Assembly (NCBI GenBank): GCA_040389045.1
Contig: JAZKAT010000029.1
Location: 26,877-90,876, forward strand
DNA length: 64,000 bases
DNA from: UBA5158 sp040389045
Lineage (GTDB): Bacteria > Pseudomonadota > Gammaproteobacteria > DSM-16500
Reading direction: 5' to 3'
A program made the position numbers and the translations under genes. A model generated the notes under the pieces. That model worked only from the letters and a program-made list of their open reading frames with translations. It made no database searches and had not been told where the DNA came from. This document shows positions 24,724 through 33,843 of this stretch, one piece after another (position 1 is the first letter of the stretch; each line of letters begins with the position of its first letter).

Positions 24724-27700
24724 ATAGCTGTTGATTTGGATTGGGAGCCGCAGCAACAAAGAGGTCTTGTTTAACAGCAGGATAAAGTTTTTTAAAGGCA
24801 TCTACTTGTAATAACGCTTCAGTCGAATAACCCGCCTTGTTATAAGGCTGTAATATCTCAATTACCTTTTCCTTTTCACCCATATGTACCAGCAATTGCA
24901 TTGCATTCTTAAATTTTGTTTCATCTGCAAGATAATTATTAAGGTTTAATTCTATATTATCCGCAAGCGTTTGAGTTATTTTGCCAACACCTTTAAATCC
25001 ACGTTCAATTTTTCCTAGCATCATTAAAATCCTGTCTTGTTCTCTATTCTCAACTGCACCACCCCAAAAACCAAAAGTCGAAGACGCTGCTGGAATAGGA
25101 TTATATTCTTTTATTTCAGGCCAGGTTTGCAAAATAACCTGGGCGATATCTTTATCATGGCCTCTTTGCAAATATTCTTCCGCATAATTGAGAAGTTCTT
25201 GATGCATTAAATTGAAACGTTCAAGTTGATCCACCTGTTTCAAAATAACATTCCAGGTATTGGTATCATTGACTCGAGCATTTGCTGACTTGGTTACAAG
25301 TTGAAATTTTTCCTGTGCTTGTAGATCATAAGTGATTGAATGAACCGTTTCAAATTCAACCGGATTAGCGCCAGGAATAGCGGCTTTAATCTGCGGATCC
25401 ATTGTTACATTCTCAACAAAATCGCCGGTATCTTTGTGCCCTATTCCTGTCACTGGAGTGGATTCCAGCACTTGTATGCCACCCGCAACTGAATTGTATT
25501 GAAAAGTCGTATACTCGGTAAATTCATGCGAAGGTTCGTTAGTGGTACCTAAGATTTTATTGAGTCGCACTAAGGTTTCTGCAATAACTGTATTAGCAGC
25601 AAACTTATAGCCACCCTGATGATCATATTTTTCAAGGCCAGCAAGCACCGCTTGTTTTTGTTCAGCCGCAAGATGATTTAACAAGTAATCATTAAAAATA
25701 GTTCTGGTCATCACCTCGCTATTGGGATTTGCTGGATTGATATAATTACCATCTTGTAACTTTCTCAGCAAACCTTTCAATTCAGAATTGTTAGTTTCCA
25801 GAAAAATCTTTTCGAAAATTTTGGTATTATCTCGATAAAATTGTGCCATTTCCTGAATGGTTTTTTCTAAGGAGTTTGAAAAATCAATAGGGATAGTTGG
25901 TTTTCCCGTTAACGTATTATAGAGATTATAAAAATCCTGAAAGACTGATATGCGCCCTTCATTTTCTGCTTTACTTTCCCCATCTTGCAAAAGATTATTC
26001 AAGACATTTTTAAAATAATTCATTCTGACTTCATCGATGATATCTTTTAATAACCGGCCGTTGAAATAAGTGCGGCCTTGATGGCGCATGAGGTCTTTTG
26101 CTACTTGTCTAATTTCTCCAGGAGCGTAGGTTTCAGGTTTCACCAGTACACCTACCAAACCTTTGTCCAAAGTTATTTCTTCACGGTCAAATTGCCTAGC
26201 AAGCTTTTTAGCAATCGCATTTAAATCCCGGATAGGTATGGTTGGCGGTAGCACTTCAACAATGGCACTCAACACCGGATTTTGCTGTGGTAAACTATGA
26301 TTCGCAAAGTCTTCTTCAAAATTTTCGGCAAAATTTTCGGTTCGTTTTTTCGCTACCGTTTCTCTTAATATTTTTTTGTAATTACTTAGATATTTATTAA
26401 GATTTTCCGCCAAACCTTTATTTGTTTCATTAGATATTAAGGCCATTAAATTCATTTGCATGGCGGCCATAGATTCATAAAAAACGGGAACTCCCAATGC
26501 TATTTTTGCCGCGGAAGTCTGGTAATTATTATTAAGGAAGAATTCGCAGGCTTCGCTTATCTTGCCAGCCGTTTTGATTGAATCTGTTAATGCTTTAATT
26601 GCTGAGTTATTATTATCTTTTACCGCTTTATCTGTTGAATCATCATTTTCAAGTATTTCGAGTTGCATTCTTGCGATGGTAATAAATTCACTTGTTGAAT
26701 TTTTAATTTTATTGAAAAATTCTCGGTTTTCCTGGTATCTTTCTTCCGGCGTTACTTTCTCTTTATCTTCTGCTACGCCATTTATTACTGGAGAAATTGG
26801 AGAAGATGGGCTAACAGGACGAGGCGGAAGAGGTGGCGGAGGGGGAGAAACTTGTCTTTGAGCATCGGTTATTTTTTTAATGATCGCCGGGTAAAATTTT
26901 GCAATAGTTTCTTTTTTTAGTAATATATCTATGCTCAATTTTTCAGGATTGTAAGGTTTAAGATACCGTTCTACATTTTGCTTACCATTAGACTGGTATA
27001 TTAAATTCAGGGCCCTGGTCAGTGGTTCCACACCCTTTCTTGCATAGTCATCCAAATTAACTATAGTGTTTTCTGCAGTTTTAATAGAAATTCTATTTAA
27101 AACCTTAAACAAACTATCAAATCTGCTATGGTCTGGCCCAGATGGCGAATTAAATATCGACCAGCCGCTCCTTGCCACTGCTCTTTCAACGGGTTTAAAT
27201 TCTTCGATTTGAGGAAATTCATTCAGTATTCTATTGGCTGTTCCAGGGTCATGGCCATTTCGCAAATAATTTTCCGCGTAATCCTCTAGCAATATATGCA
27301 GCTTGTTAATTTTCTCGACTTCAGGCAGTTTATCCAAGCGATCTTGCCAAGCCTGTGCATCGTATACATAAATTCTGGAATCTTCGTTACTGACCTGTAA
27401 GTCAAATTTATCTGGGACGTTGGGATTGTATGAAGCAGTGTGTACAATCTGGTATTCAAACAAATTACGTCCTGGCACTGAATCGGGATACGCATCATTT
27501 ATACCATCATCGTCAATATAATTAAATTTTTCAATTTGCGATATTTCACGAATAGTTAACTTTCCATCTTTAACTTTTAATTCAAAGGTGGATTTTTCTA
27601 AATTCTTTGGGTTTTGATCAAATCGTTCGCCGACAAAAGATGCGGAATTAATAAAAGTTTCGGCGATTGCTCTAACGGGACCGTAAAACATACCGCCTTG

Positions 27701-28336
27701 ATGAGCGTATTGTTCCAGACAACTCATCAAAGCGTTGCGTTCTTCTTCTGAAGCAACATCCTTTAGTAAATGCTCACGAATAATGTTTTGCCAAAATTCA
27801 TTTGGATTTTGCAGCTTATCAAAAAACTGTACTCCAGCTTCAATTTCATCCCTTAACGCTTGTAATTCCTTATTTGATTTATCGTAATCAAGAACACCAT
27901 TAAATAAAGTTATATTTTTTAAATAATAATCGACAAATTCCGCAAATCCGGTGTTTAAATCTTCCGCTAGTTGTTTGCCTGATAAACTTGTATAAAGTGA
28001 AAAAAGAGATTTAAGCGCTTGCCTGCGTTCAGATTGATCGGAACCATTTTGAATTAATCTTTGTTGGACCGCTTTTATTTTTTCGAGTCTGATAATTTCT
28101 GCCAGGGGTACGCCATTTAAGAAAATTTTTCCTATTTGTCTTTTCCAATCTTGTGCTATCTGCCCGACATCAGCTTTACTATAACGAGATTGATCCGTTA
28201 AATCTTCATCCAAGCGATAAGTAGAGACAGCACCCTCCCCCTCTGTTTTGCGCACCTCATCAGCAACCTTACCTATATTTCGTATAGGATTGGGCACTTT
28301 ACCGTATAGCGCTAAATCCTGTGGGGAAATGGGCAT
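24722..28336 (-). CDS. Large protein built from two copies of a ~500-residue domain, candidate effector
   Basis: A 1,204-residue soluble protein with no signal peptide and no family I recognise. Residues about 20-500 and 700-1195 are two diverged copies of the same domain. Matching landmarks are DWKRQIGKIFLNGVPLAEII / DLMRHQGRTYFNGRLLKDII, LFSLYTSLSGK / FYNLYNTLTGK, LEQYAHQGGMFYGPVRAIAET / LEKYDHQGGYKFAANTVIAET, FEYQIVHTASY / FETVHSITYD, and YAENYLRNGHD / YAEEYLQRGHD. A Pro-rich linker (SPPPPPLPPRP, near 490-510) and a helical stretch separate them. HQGG and RGHD are conserved in both copies and could mark a binding or active site. The size, polyproline linker and lack of export signal fit a translocated effector, which is inference. 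Confidence 0.82.
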   Translation of the reverse strand: MPISPQDLALYGKVPNPIRNIGKVADEVRKTEGEGAVSTYRLDEDLTDQSRYSKADVGQIAQDWKRQIGKIFLNGVPLAEIIRLEKIKAVQQRLIQNGSDQSERRQALKSLFSLYTSLSGKQLAEDLNTGFAEFVDYYLKNITLFNGVLDYDKSNKELQALRDEIEAGVQFFDKLQNPNEFWQNIIREHLLKDVASEEERNALMSCLEQYAHQGGMFYGPVRAIAETFINSASFVGERFDQNPKNLEKSTFELKVKDGKLTIREISQIEKFNYIDDDGINDAYPDSVPGRNLFEYQIVHTASYNPNVPDKFDLQVSNEDSRIYVYDAQAWQDRLDKLPEVEKINKLHILLEDYAENYLRNGHDPGTANRILNEFPQIEEFKPVERAVARSGWSIFNSPSGPDHSRFDSLFKVLNRISIKTAENTIVNLDDYARKGVEPLTRALNLIYQSNGKQNVERYLKPYNPEKLSIDILLKKETIAKFYPAIIKKITDAQRQVSPPPPPLPPRPVSPSSPISPVINGVAEDKEKVTPEERYQENREFFNKIKNSTSEFITIARMQLEILENDDSTDKAVKDNNNSAIKALTDSIKTAGKISEACEFFLNNNYQTSAAKIALGVPVFYESMAAMQMNLMALISNETNKGLAENLNKYLSNYKKILRETVAKKRTENFAENFEEDFANHSLPQQNPVLSAIVEVLPPTIPIRDLNAIAKKLARQFDREEITLDKGLVGVLVKPETYAPGEIRQVAKDLMRHQGRTYFNGRLLKDIIDEVRMNYFKNVLNNLLQDGESKAENEGRISVFQDFYNLYNTLTGKPTIPIDFSNSLEKTIQEMAQFYRDNTKIFEKIFLETNNSELKGLLRKLQDGNYINPANPNSEVMTRTIFNDYLLNHLAAEQKQAVLAGLEKYDHQGGYKFAANTVIAETLVRLNKILGTTNEPSHEFTEYTTFQYNSVAGGIQVLESTPVTGIGHKDTGDFVENVTMDPQIKAAIPGANPVEFETVHSITYDLQAQEKFQLVTKSANARVNDTNTWNVILKQVDQLERFNLMHQELLNYAEEYLQRGHDKDIAQVILQTWPEIKEYNPIPAASSTFGFWGGAVENREQDRILMMLGKIERGFKGVGKITQTLADNIELNLNNYLADETKFKNAMQLLVHMGEKEKVIEILQPYNKAGYSTEALLQVDAFKKLYPAVKQDLFVAAAPNPNQQL

Positions 28337-28493
28337 ATAATAGTCTCTTTTTGTGAGGTTGCATTTTAAGTGTAGAGCATGGGGTAGTTTTTGTCCATTT
28401 GAGTACTCTAAGCTATTGAATAATAAAAATTTTAAATACGCTTGAAAAATGGACTCTTTTCAAAGTAGCATCAGCAGATTCAAGGAGTTAGCG

Positions 28494-29000
28494 ATGAAAA
28501 ACAAATATAATCTGGTCTATGTTCCACTCAATAAAAATGCTGAAATTATTGCTATCGCGCAACAATTTGCAGGCTATGCCGATCAGTATTTATTAGGAAA
28601 GCAGGCGTTGCCGCATGTGACACTTTGTCAATTTGAAGCCATGGAACAAGATCTTGAAAGTATCTGGTCGCGAGCAGGAACTATGATTCACGCGAAATTC
28701 ATATCATTACGTTTTGATACAATCAGCATCCTTGATAAACATAATTATCGTTGGGTATCGCTAATGCCAGACCAGCGTGATGAATTATTTAATTTACATT
28801 ACGAAGCCTTAAAAGTGCTGGAAATCAGCGATAAAGTTTGGTTTGATCCGCATATGACTTTGTTTAATAGCGTTAATGATAAATTCGCCGATGCCGTAAA
28901 TAATTTTACAAAATCATTTAGCGGGCTCGAGGATAAGTTCGCATTGGCCCTTGGCAAGTCCGGCTTTGCGGGACAGTTTAAAGAAATCATTTTTTCTTAG
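28494..29000 (+). CDS. 2H phosphoesterase superfamily protein (2'-5' RNA ligase-like)
   Basis: A 168-residue protein with the two His-x-Thr motifs that define 2H phosphoesterases: LPHVTL (His41) and FDPHMTLF (His120), about 80 residues apart. The strand-rich context (NKYNLVYVPLNK at the start, FVSLRF-like strands between) matches the two-lobed LigT/CPDase fold. Members cleave or form cyclic or 2'-5' phosphodiester bonds in RNA or nucleotides. AAGGAG eight bases before the ATG at 28494 fixes the start; an upstream ATG at 28449 lacks such a site. It is a single-gene unit between the large duplicated protein (divergent) and a repeat element. Confidence 0.82.
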   Translation: MKNKYNLVYVPLNKNAEIIAIAQQFAGYADQYLLGKQALPHVTLCQFEAMEQDLESIWSRAGTMIHAKFISLRFDTISILDKHNYRWVSLMPDQRDELFNLHYEALKVLEISDKVWFDPHMTLFNSVNDKFADAVNNFTKSFSGLEDKFALALGKSGFAGQFKEIIFS

Positions 29001-29010
29001 CATATATACC

Positions 29011-29092
29011 CTGTCATTCCCGCGCAGGCGGGAATCCATTGTTAGAGTACCCACAGGCTTGCGGTTGCAAAGAATGGATTCCCGGAATAACA
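29011..29092. repeat. Palindromic element, right arm truncated
   Basis: The left arm 29011-29040 is identical to the 30-bp arm at 23935. The right arm (about 29072-29092) keeps only GAATGGATTCCCGGAATAACA, with an internal deletion of the GCCTGCGCG part. It sits between two plus-strand genes. Confidence 0.8.
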
Positions 29093-29229
29093 TAGACTGA
29101 ATTTCATTCAAAAACCCACTATTTTGCCTAGCTTTTATTGACTCTAACCCTCTAAATATGTTCAACTAATAAAAGTGTGCTCATTGCAGCTCCAAACCTA
29201 TAACATCCACTTAACGAGAAGAAATCACT

Positions 29230-30858
29230 ATGTCTTTGGCTAGACCAATTCTTGGTAGCAATTTAACTACGTCCAGTTCCTTTCAGGCCATATCTTTAGC
29301 CCTGAGTGAATCCAAGTTGTCGGGTTCTCGGCCTAGATCTGCGAGCTTACAGCTAACTACTGTAGTAAAACCAACTCCAGACCTGGAACAGAATGGTTCC
29401 TCGTTAATTGTTTCAACAAGACCAAGAACGTTCAGCGATGACGAGTCTAAATATCACGATGTTGAAGGGTTCAATGAAAGTCGCGCTAATGACTTAAGAC
29501 AGATTTTTTATACCAATATGCACAGATATGCTCCGCTAGCGGAAGCCTATCGCTTCGACCCCCAAGATATATTGATGTTCATCTTTGTGGTGGGCTGCGC
29601 CGGTTCCGGATTGCCGCTTTATATTATTGGCAGTGCCAGCCATGAAAAATTAATTGACCTTTTTGGTTTGGAGATTAACCTTTATCCGGTCGGCGCCGCT
29701 TACGCCAACTTTCTCCAAAATGCCCTTTACGCTTATTGTTTCGCCAAAGCTGCGCGGAATTTTCAAAATGAAAATAAATTATTATTAATGTGGAGCGTGG
29801 GCTGGGGCGTTATTACTGCTTATGTGCCTACCGCAGCGATGTTTAGAATGGGCTTTAAAAAGAATTATTCTCTCCCGGCTACTTTTGGTTTAACAATATC
29901 AATGTTTTTGAGCACTTTTCCCTTAAGCTTTTTCGCCATGTATGAAACTACCTTGAGAATTATGAAATCATTTAATGATAATCCCCAGGCGAGAAAATTT
30001 TTGTATGAACAATTATATTTATGTGCTGAGGTACAAAGCGATCCTAGAAAACGCAGCATTATGCAAACCCATAATAGTGAATTCCTAACTAACCTTGGTT
30101 TTTATTTGGGAATTGGTATCGGAGTTTCACAAGTTCTTTCCATAGAACCCTGGGTTTGTGACAGTGAAAAATCGTTTGAAGAAAATTGGGGATTGCCAAT
30201 TTTGTTATCGTGGGTACTTAGCGCCGACGTATTCAATTTACCCAACTTACTTATTGCCGGAACTTTTACGGGATTTGACCAAGGTGACTTGCTGGTTAAT
30301 TTAGCCTATAAATCCTCTCGCTATCTCACCGGCCAGGAAAGATATTTTTCAACTCTACTTGAAACGATAGCGGATACTGGATTACTTTTCGCAACAATAT
30401 TAACTATTCAGTTATGTATGTATTCAAGTATGACTTCTGTGGATATGGTGGATGAGTGTCCATCCGCTGGCCCGCTGCTAGACTTGCTTATCCGTACCAA
30501 CGTGGATTGGGGCACTATTTGGGGAAATTTTGTTATGACTATGTTTACTGTGGTCATGATATTTAAAGTAAGTAATCCGCTACGCGAAATGCGTGACTGG
30601 ATAACCGGCGGCCCTATTGAAGAAATTGAAGCAGCCGCGGAAGTACATTTCCCGAACTCAAGGCTTGAGTGGCAAAGACCTACGTCAACGACCACCAGTC
30701 CCTGGTTATCCCGCATACCGCTACTTGGTCAAAACCGGTCAGGAACAGAATCGATTCATTTATTGAACCAAGAGGAAGAAGATGCTGAGAGAGAGGAAAA
30801 GGGACAAAATACATCCTATTCATCATTTGGTTTGAGTCGCGGTCGTCAAGATGACTAA
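29230..30858 (+). CDS. Polytopic membrane protein with C-terminal acidic E-block, candidate effector
   Basis: A 542-residue protein of unknown family. The N-terminal 110 residues are soluble and Ser/Thr/Arg-rich (KLSGSRPRSAS, STRPRTFSDDES). Then come about eight hydrophobic segments between residues 113 and 455, followed by a soluble tail. The tail ends with LNQEEEDAEREEKGQNTSYSSFGLSRGRQDD-type composition, split here as LNQEEEDAEREEKG then a Ser/Arg-rich end. Seven of nine residues at 515-523 are acidic. A Glu-rich block shortly before a small-residue C-terminus is a known Dot/Icm translocation feature in Legionella. The long cytosolic N-terminus without signal peptide and the membrane core would suit insertion into a host membrane, which is inference. 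Confidence 0.78.
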   Translation: MSLARPILGSNLTTSSSFQAISLALSESKLSGSRPRSASLQLTTVVKPTPDLEQNGSSLIVSTRPRTFSDDESKYHDVEGFNESRANDLRQIFYTNMHRYAPLAEAYRFDPQDILMFIFVVGCAGSGLPLYIIGSASHEKLIDLFGLEINLYPVGAAYANFLQNALYAYCFAKAARNFQNENKLLLMWSVGWGVITAYVPTAAMFRMGFKKNYSLPATFGLTISMFLSTFPLSFFAMYETTLRIMKSFNDNPQARKFLYEQLYLCAEVQSDPRKRSIMQTHNSEFLTNLGFYLGIGIGVSQVLSIEPWVCDSEKSFEENWGLPILLSWVLSADVFNLPNLLIAGTFTGFDQGDLLVNLAYKSSRYLTGQERYFSTLLETIADTGLLFATILTIQLCMYSSMTSVDMVDECPSAGPLLDLLIRTNVDWGTIWGNFVMTMFTVVMIFKVSNPLREMRDWITGGPIEEIEAAAEVHFPNSRLEWQRPTSTTTSPWLSRIPLLGQNRSGTESIHLLNQEEEDAEREEKGQNTSYSSFGLSRGRQDD

Positions 30859-30929
30859 AGCTTGCGGTCAGCTACTTGCCAATTGTCATAATAAATACTA
30901 GATTAGCTAATCTAACCGGAGTAATTAAA

Positions 30930-31160
30930 ATGAAAGCTTTGACTAACATCGTTGGCATACTGTTAATTGTTTTGGGTATTGTTTCGTTAGGGTATCGTGG
31001 ATTTACCTATAACAAACAGGAAGATATTGCTAAAATCGGTTCCGTAAAAATTACTGCTGATGAGCAGAAAACGGTATTTTTACCCCCTATTTTTGGCGGT
31101 ATTGCGTTAGTAGCAGGTATTGCTTTAGTGGTAATTGGCAGGATGGGCAACAAAAGCTAA
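30930..31160 (+). CDS. Small two-helix membrane protein, DUF3185-like
   Basis: A 76-residue protein with a hydrophobic helix at each end (NIVGILLIVLGIVSLGY and FGGIALVAGIALVVIG) and a short polar loop (FTYNKQEDIAKIGSVKITADEQKTVFLPP) between, shared as shorter pieces with the DUF3185 family of small inner-membrane proteins. Function is unknown; relatives are often stress-related. GGAG upstream of the ATG at 30930 supports this start over a TTG at 30876. Another small membrane protein gene follows after 45 bp on the same strand. Confidence 0.7.
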   Translation: MKALTNIVGILLIVLGIVSLGYRGFTYNKQEDIAKIGSVKITADEQKTVFLPPIFGGIALVAGIALVVIGRMGNKS

Positions 31161-31205
31161 GATAGCTGACGTGTCGTAGGAATTTCTGGAAAAGGATTTT
31201 TCCAA

Positions 31206-31556
31206 ATGCTCGTTTTTGCAATAGTTTTATTTCTATTCGCAGCCATGCTTGGTGTGGTTTTACTGCTAAGTATTTTGAAGAACCACAAAACCAATAAAGC
31301 CTTAGCCGTGCTGCATGGCAGTCTAGGCGGATTTGGTTTATTGGTCGCCCTCACTTATCTGGCTATTGGCACAATTACCCCGCTTTACTTAATAGCCATA
31401 GGCATATTATTGGTAGCGATATGCCTGGGGTTTATTTTATTCGGCATTGATATTAGCAACTTGCGTATTCCCAAATGGTTAGCGTTATTGCATCCGTTGT
31501 TTGCAGTCACTGGGGTAGTTGTATTAATAGTTTATATGACGCGGCACACGGGTTGA
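31206..31556 (+). CDS. Small four-helix membrane protein
   Basis: A 116-residue protein of unknown function made of four hydrophobic helices (about 2-24, 38-58, 61-80 and 93-110) with very short loops, one carrying HKTNKALAVLHGS. AAAGGA lies upstream of the ATG. It follows the DUF3185-like gene closely and the two may be co-transcribed. A palindromic element begins just after the stop codon. Confidence 0.65.
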   Translation: MLVFAIVLFLFAAMLGVVLLLSILKNHKTNKALAVLHGSLGGFGLLVALTYLAIGTITPLYLIAIGILLVAICLGFILFGIDISNLRIPKWLALLHPLFAVTGVVVLIVYMTRHTG

Positions 31557-31566
31557 TCTTCACTTT

Positions 31567-31666
31567 GTCCAGCCTGTCATTCCCGCGCCGCGCCGACCCG
31601 AACCACTGTCATTCCCGCGACGGCCCTAACTGTCATTCCCGCGCAGGCGGGAATGACAGGCTGGAC
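31567..31666. repeat. Palindromic element variant with repeated left tips
   Basis: CTGTCATTCCCGCG occurs three times (31574, 31606, 31630). The last copy completes a 13-bp-arm palindrome (31630-31659). The outer 20 bases, 31567-31586 and 31647-31666, are perfect inverted repeats starting GTCCAGCCTGTCATTCCCGC. It is a rearranged member of the same family as 23935-24026. Confidence 0.85.
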
Positions 31667-31712
31667 ATGCTCGGGTATACTACCATCCTTTCTCATACCC
31701 TGCGGCCAAACC

Positions 31713-32612
31713 ATGAAAATCTCAAATTTTCGAATTTCGCTCTTATTTATTTTCATTGTCTTGTGCTGGGGACTTGCATGGCCAGTTAATAAAATTGGTT
31801 TGCAATACATGTCGCCACTCTGGTACACAACAGCACGTTTGTTAATCGGCGCATGCGCCATGCTAGGAATCGTGATTGCCACCAAAAATTTCTCGCTACC
31901 CGAGCGGAAAGATATACCATTAATCCTCATCATCGGCTTATTGCAAATTAGTATTTATATATTATTGACTAATATAGGCCTGGCCTATTTACCCGCGGGT
32001 CGTTCGTCTTTAATCGCTTACACTACACCCTTATGGGTCATGCCTGCCGCCACTTTATTTTTTAAAGAAGAAGCGGGCTTATTGAAATGGCTAGGGTTTA
32101 TGCTGGCGATAGTCGGTTTGATAGTGTTAATGAATCCCTGGGAATTACACTGGACTGATCGCAATATATTACTTGGAACTGGCGCGTTACTATTAGCCTC
32201 ATTATGCTGGGCGATTTCAATTATTTGCGTACGTTACATGCACTGGAATAAATCACCCTTACAATTGATGCCATGGCAATTATTAACGGGCGCTATTCCC
32301 TTATTAATTTACGCGTTAATGAAAGAACCTGATATCCAGGTAACCTGGAATGTCCCATTATTTTTATCACTGATTTATACCGGCATAGTAGTCACCGGCA
32401 TTTCCTATTGGTGCGCGATAATTGTCAATAAAGCATTGCCGGCGATTGTATTATCATTAGGTTTTTTAATTGTACCCGTGTTTAGTTTTGCCGTATCAGC
32501 GGTTTATTTAAAAGAAGCTATTAACCTGACTACGATGGTTGCTATGGCGCTAATATTAATAGGATTGGGGTTTGTAGTGGTGGAGAAGAGCAAAGCTGAA
32601 GTTGCTGCGTAA
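31713..32612 (+). CDS. EamA/DMT-family transporter
   Basis: A 299-residue inner-membrane protein with ten hydrophobic helices in two homologous halves, the EamA (RhaT/YdcZ-like) arrangement. The first helix carries CWGLAWPVNKIGLQY, typical of the family, and each half ends with a Gly-rich helix (LAIVGLIVLMNPWEL; ILIGLGFVVVEK). Substrates in this family are amino acids, nucleobases or drugs and cannot be predicted here. An ATG at 31653 would extend the frame upstream, but that part is translated palindromic repeat, so the ATG at 31713 is the start. Confidence 0.9.
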   Translation: MKISNFRISLLFIFIVLCWGLAWPVNKIGLQYMSPLWYTTARLLIGACAMLGIVIATKNFSLPERKDIPLILIIGLLQISIYILLTNIGLAYLPAGRSSLIAYTTPLWVMPAATLFFKEEAGLLKWLGFMLAIVGLIVLMNPWELHWTDRNILLGTGALLLASLCWAISIICVRYMHWNKSPLQLMPWQLLTGAIPLLIYALMKEPDIQVTWNVPLFLSLIYTGIVVTGISYWCAIIVNKALPAIVLSLGFLIVPVFSFAVSAVYLKEAINLTTMVAMALILIGLGFVVVEKSKAEVAA

Positions 32613-32626
32613 ACTACAAGAGACTC

Positions 32627-32656
32627 CTGTCATTCCCGCGCAGGCGGGAATCCATT
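32627..32656. repeat. Single 30-bp arm of the palindromic element
   Basis: Identical to the arm at 23935-23964, but no inverted partner follows. A degenerate copy (GTCATCCTTGC...GGAATCCA) lies at 32747-32773. Confidence 0.85.
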
Positions 32657-32711
32657 TATTGAGATACAAATAATTAACTTTACGAGTTTTTCACCACTTT
32701 TATAACAAACT

Positions 32712-32738
32712 GTTGGGCTTCGCTGCGCTCAGCCCAAC
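32712..32738. repeat. GTTGGGCT inverted repeat
   Basis: Arms GTTGGGCT (32712-32719) and AGCCCAAC (32731-32738) enclose TCGCTGCGCTC. This hairpin type is common as a dispersed repeat in proteobacteria and is different in sequence from the CTGTCATTCC family. Confidence 0.7.
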
Positions 32739-32779
32739 CTACACATCGTCATCCTTGCTAAGGCTGGAATCCACGAAGA

Positions 32780-33712
32780 TTACGCTGCGACAGTGGCTTG
32801 CGCTGTTGCTTCCGTCATATTTTTTACAAAAATCTTCATTAAATCTGCCAGTAACCCGCTTAAGGTTTCCGACATAATAAAAAAATCCGCATCAAATTGT
32901 TGTTGCTTAGTCTCACTATCAATATCGTTAGCCGCAGCTATAACTTCTTCTTCATATTGAATTCCTCGTAAAGAAAAATCATCCGCCAGGGTAAAATTAA
33001 TGCGGTCATGCCAGCACAACCCCAATTGCTTTACTTCGCAGCCATCCTTGAGGATGGTTTGAATACCAGGCGCGAATAAATCCTGCTGCTGACACCGCAC
33101 CATACGATTTTGCTGCTGGGGGTCTTGCAGTACACAAGATTTGGCAATCGCGAATTCAACCGGATTACTCTTGTTTTTCAACCAATGGGTCATGATGGGT
33201 GAAGGTTTGTTAATCTCATAAGCTTTAACGCTTTCCGTCACTGAACGTTTAAAAATCGCCAGAAATTGTTCTACCTTGGCCGTTTGTGTCGTTCCTACCA
33301 CGAGTAAATTATTGACGGTATCAATGTAAGCATAAATTCGCGTCAGCCGGGTAAATGCGCGTGGCAACAAAGTCATAGTGACTTCATCTTTCAGCGTAAG
33401 CTTTTCTTTTTGTCGTACTTTACGGTCATCACGGGCTTCAATTTTTTTGATTTTATCCTCAACGGCTTGACGTATGACGGTAGCCGGCAGGATTTTTTCT
33501 TCTATCTGTAAACATAACATTATTTTCCCATTTGCCGCATGCACCAGTGGAGCATTATCGTCATCGGGTATCGGCGACACCCAACCCGCGCAAGATGGCA
33601 AAGAGGGTAAACAAGGGGTAAACGCCAGAGGTTGTAAAAGTTCATTCAGTTTTTCGGGAGCATAATCAATTTGATTGGTAAGCTGAAATAATAAAATTTG
33701 TTTAAACCACAT
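32780..33712 (-). CDS. rdgC: Recombination-associated protein RdgC
   Basis: A 310-residue DNA-binding protein of the RdgC family, which forms a ring around duplex DNA and restrains RecA-mediated strand exchange. The start MWFKQILLFQLT, the LQIEEKILPATVIRQAVEDKI segment and the C-terminal block LGLCWHDRINFTLADDFSLRGI are all family-typical, and the length is normal. It is downstream of the LexA-like repressor gene on the same strand, separated by 131 bp that contain a hairpin repeat, so the genes are neighbours in function (SOS/recombination) but perhaps separate transcripts. Confidence 0.95.
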   Translation of the reverse strand: MWFKQILLFQLTNQIDYAPEKLNELLQPLAFTPCLPSLPSCAGWVSPIPDDDNAPLVHAANGKIMLCLQIEEKILPATVIRQAVEDKIKKIEARDDRKVRQKEKLTLKDEVTMTLLPRAFTRLTRIYAYIDTVNNLLVVGTTQTAKVEQFLAIFKRSVTESVKAYEINKPSPIMTHWLKNKSNPVEFAIAKSCVLQDPQQQNRMVRCQQQDLFAPGIQTILKDGCEVKQLGLCWHDRINFTLADDFSLRGIQYEEEVIAAANDIDSETKQQQFDADFFIMSETLSGLLADLMKIFVKNMTEATAQATVAA

Positions 33713-33806
33713 TTCTTGTCCTTATTGGGTCGAAGAGTTATTGTTAAATATTTTTTCCTGGGGGGAATGATACAGGGGCTTATTCTGTTTCGCCAGACTG
33801 GCTTCA

Positions 33807-33834
33807 TGTCATGCCAGCTTGCGCCAGCATGACA
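33807..33834. repeat. Palindromic repeat, TGTCATGCCAGC type
   Basis: Imperfect inverted repeat, TGTCATGCCAGC against GCCAGCATGACA, between lexA and rdgC on the minus strand. It could attenuate read-through from lexA into rdgC. Confidence 0.7.
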
Positions 33835-33843
33835 CAATAGTCC

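Noticed and set aside
24722..28336. Formin-like or WASP-like actin regulator because of the polyproline stretch
   Set aside because: Only one short polyproline run is present and nothing around it resembles an FH2 or WH2 motif; it looks like a linker between two domain copies.
31653..31712. N-terminal extension of the EamA transporter by 20 residues
   Set aside because: The extension is translated palindromic repeat; the ATG at 31713 directly precedes the conserved first helix.
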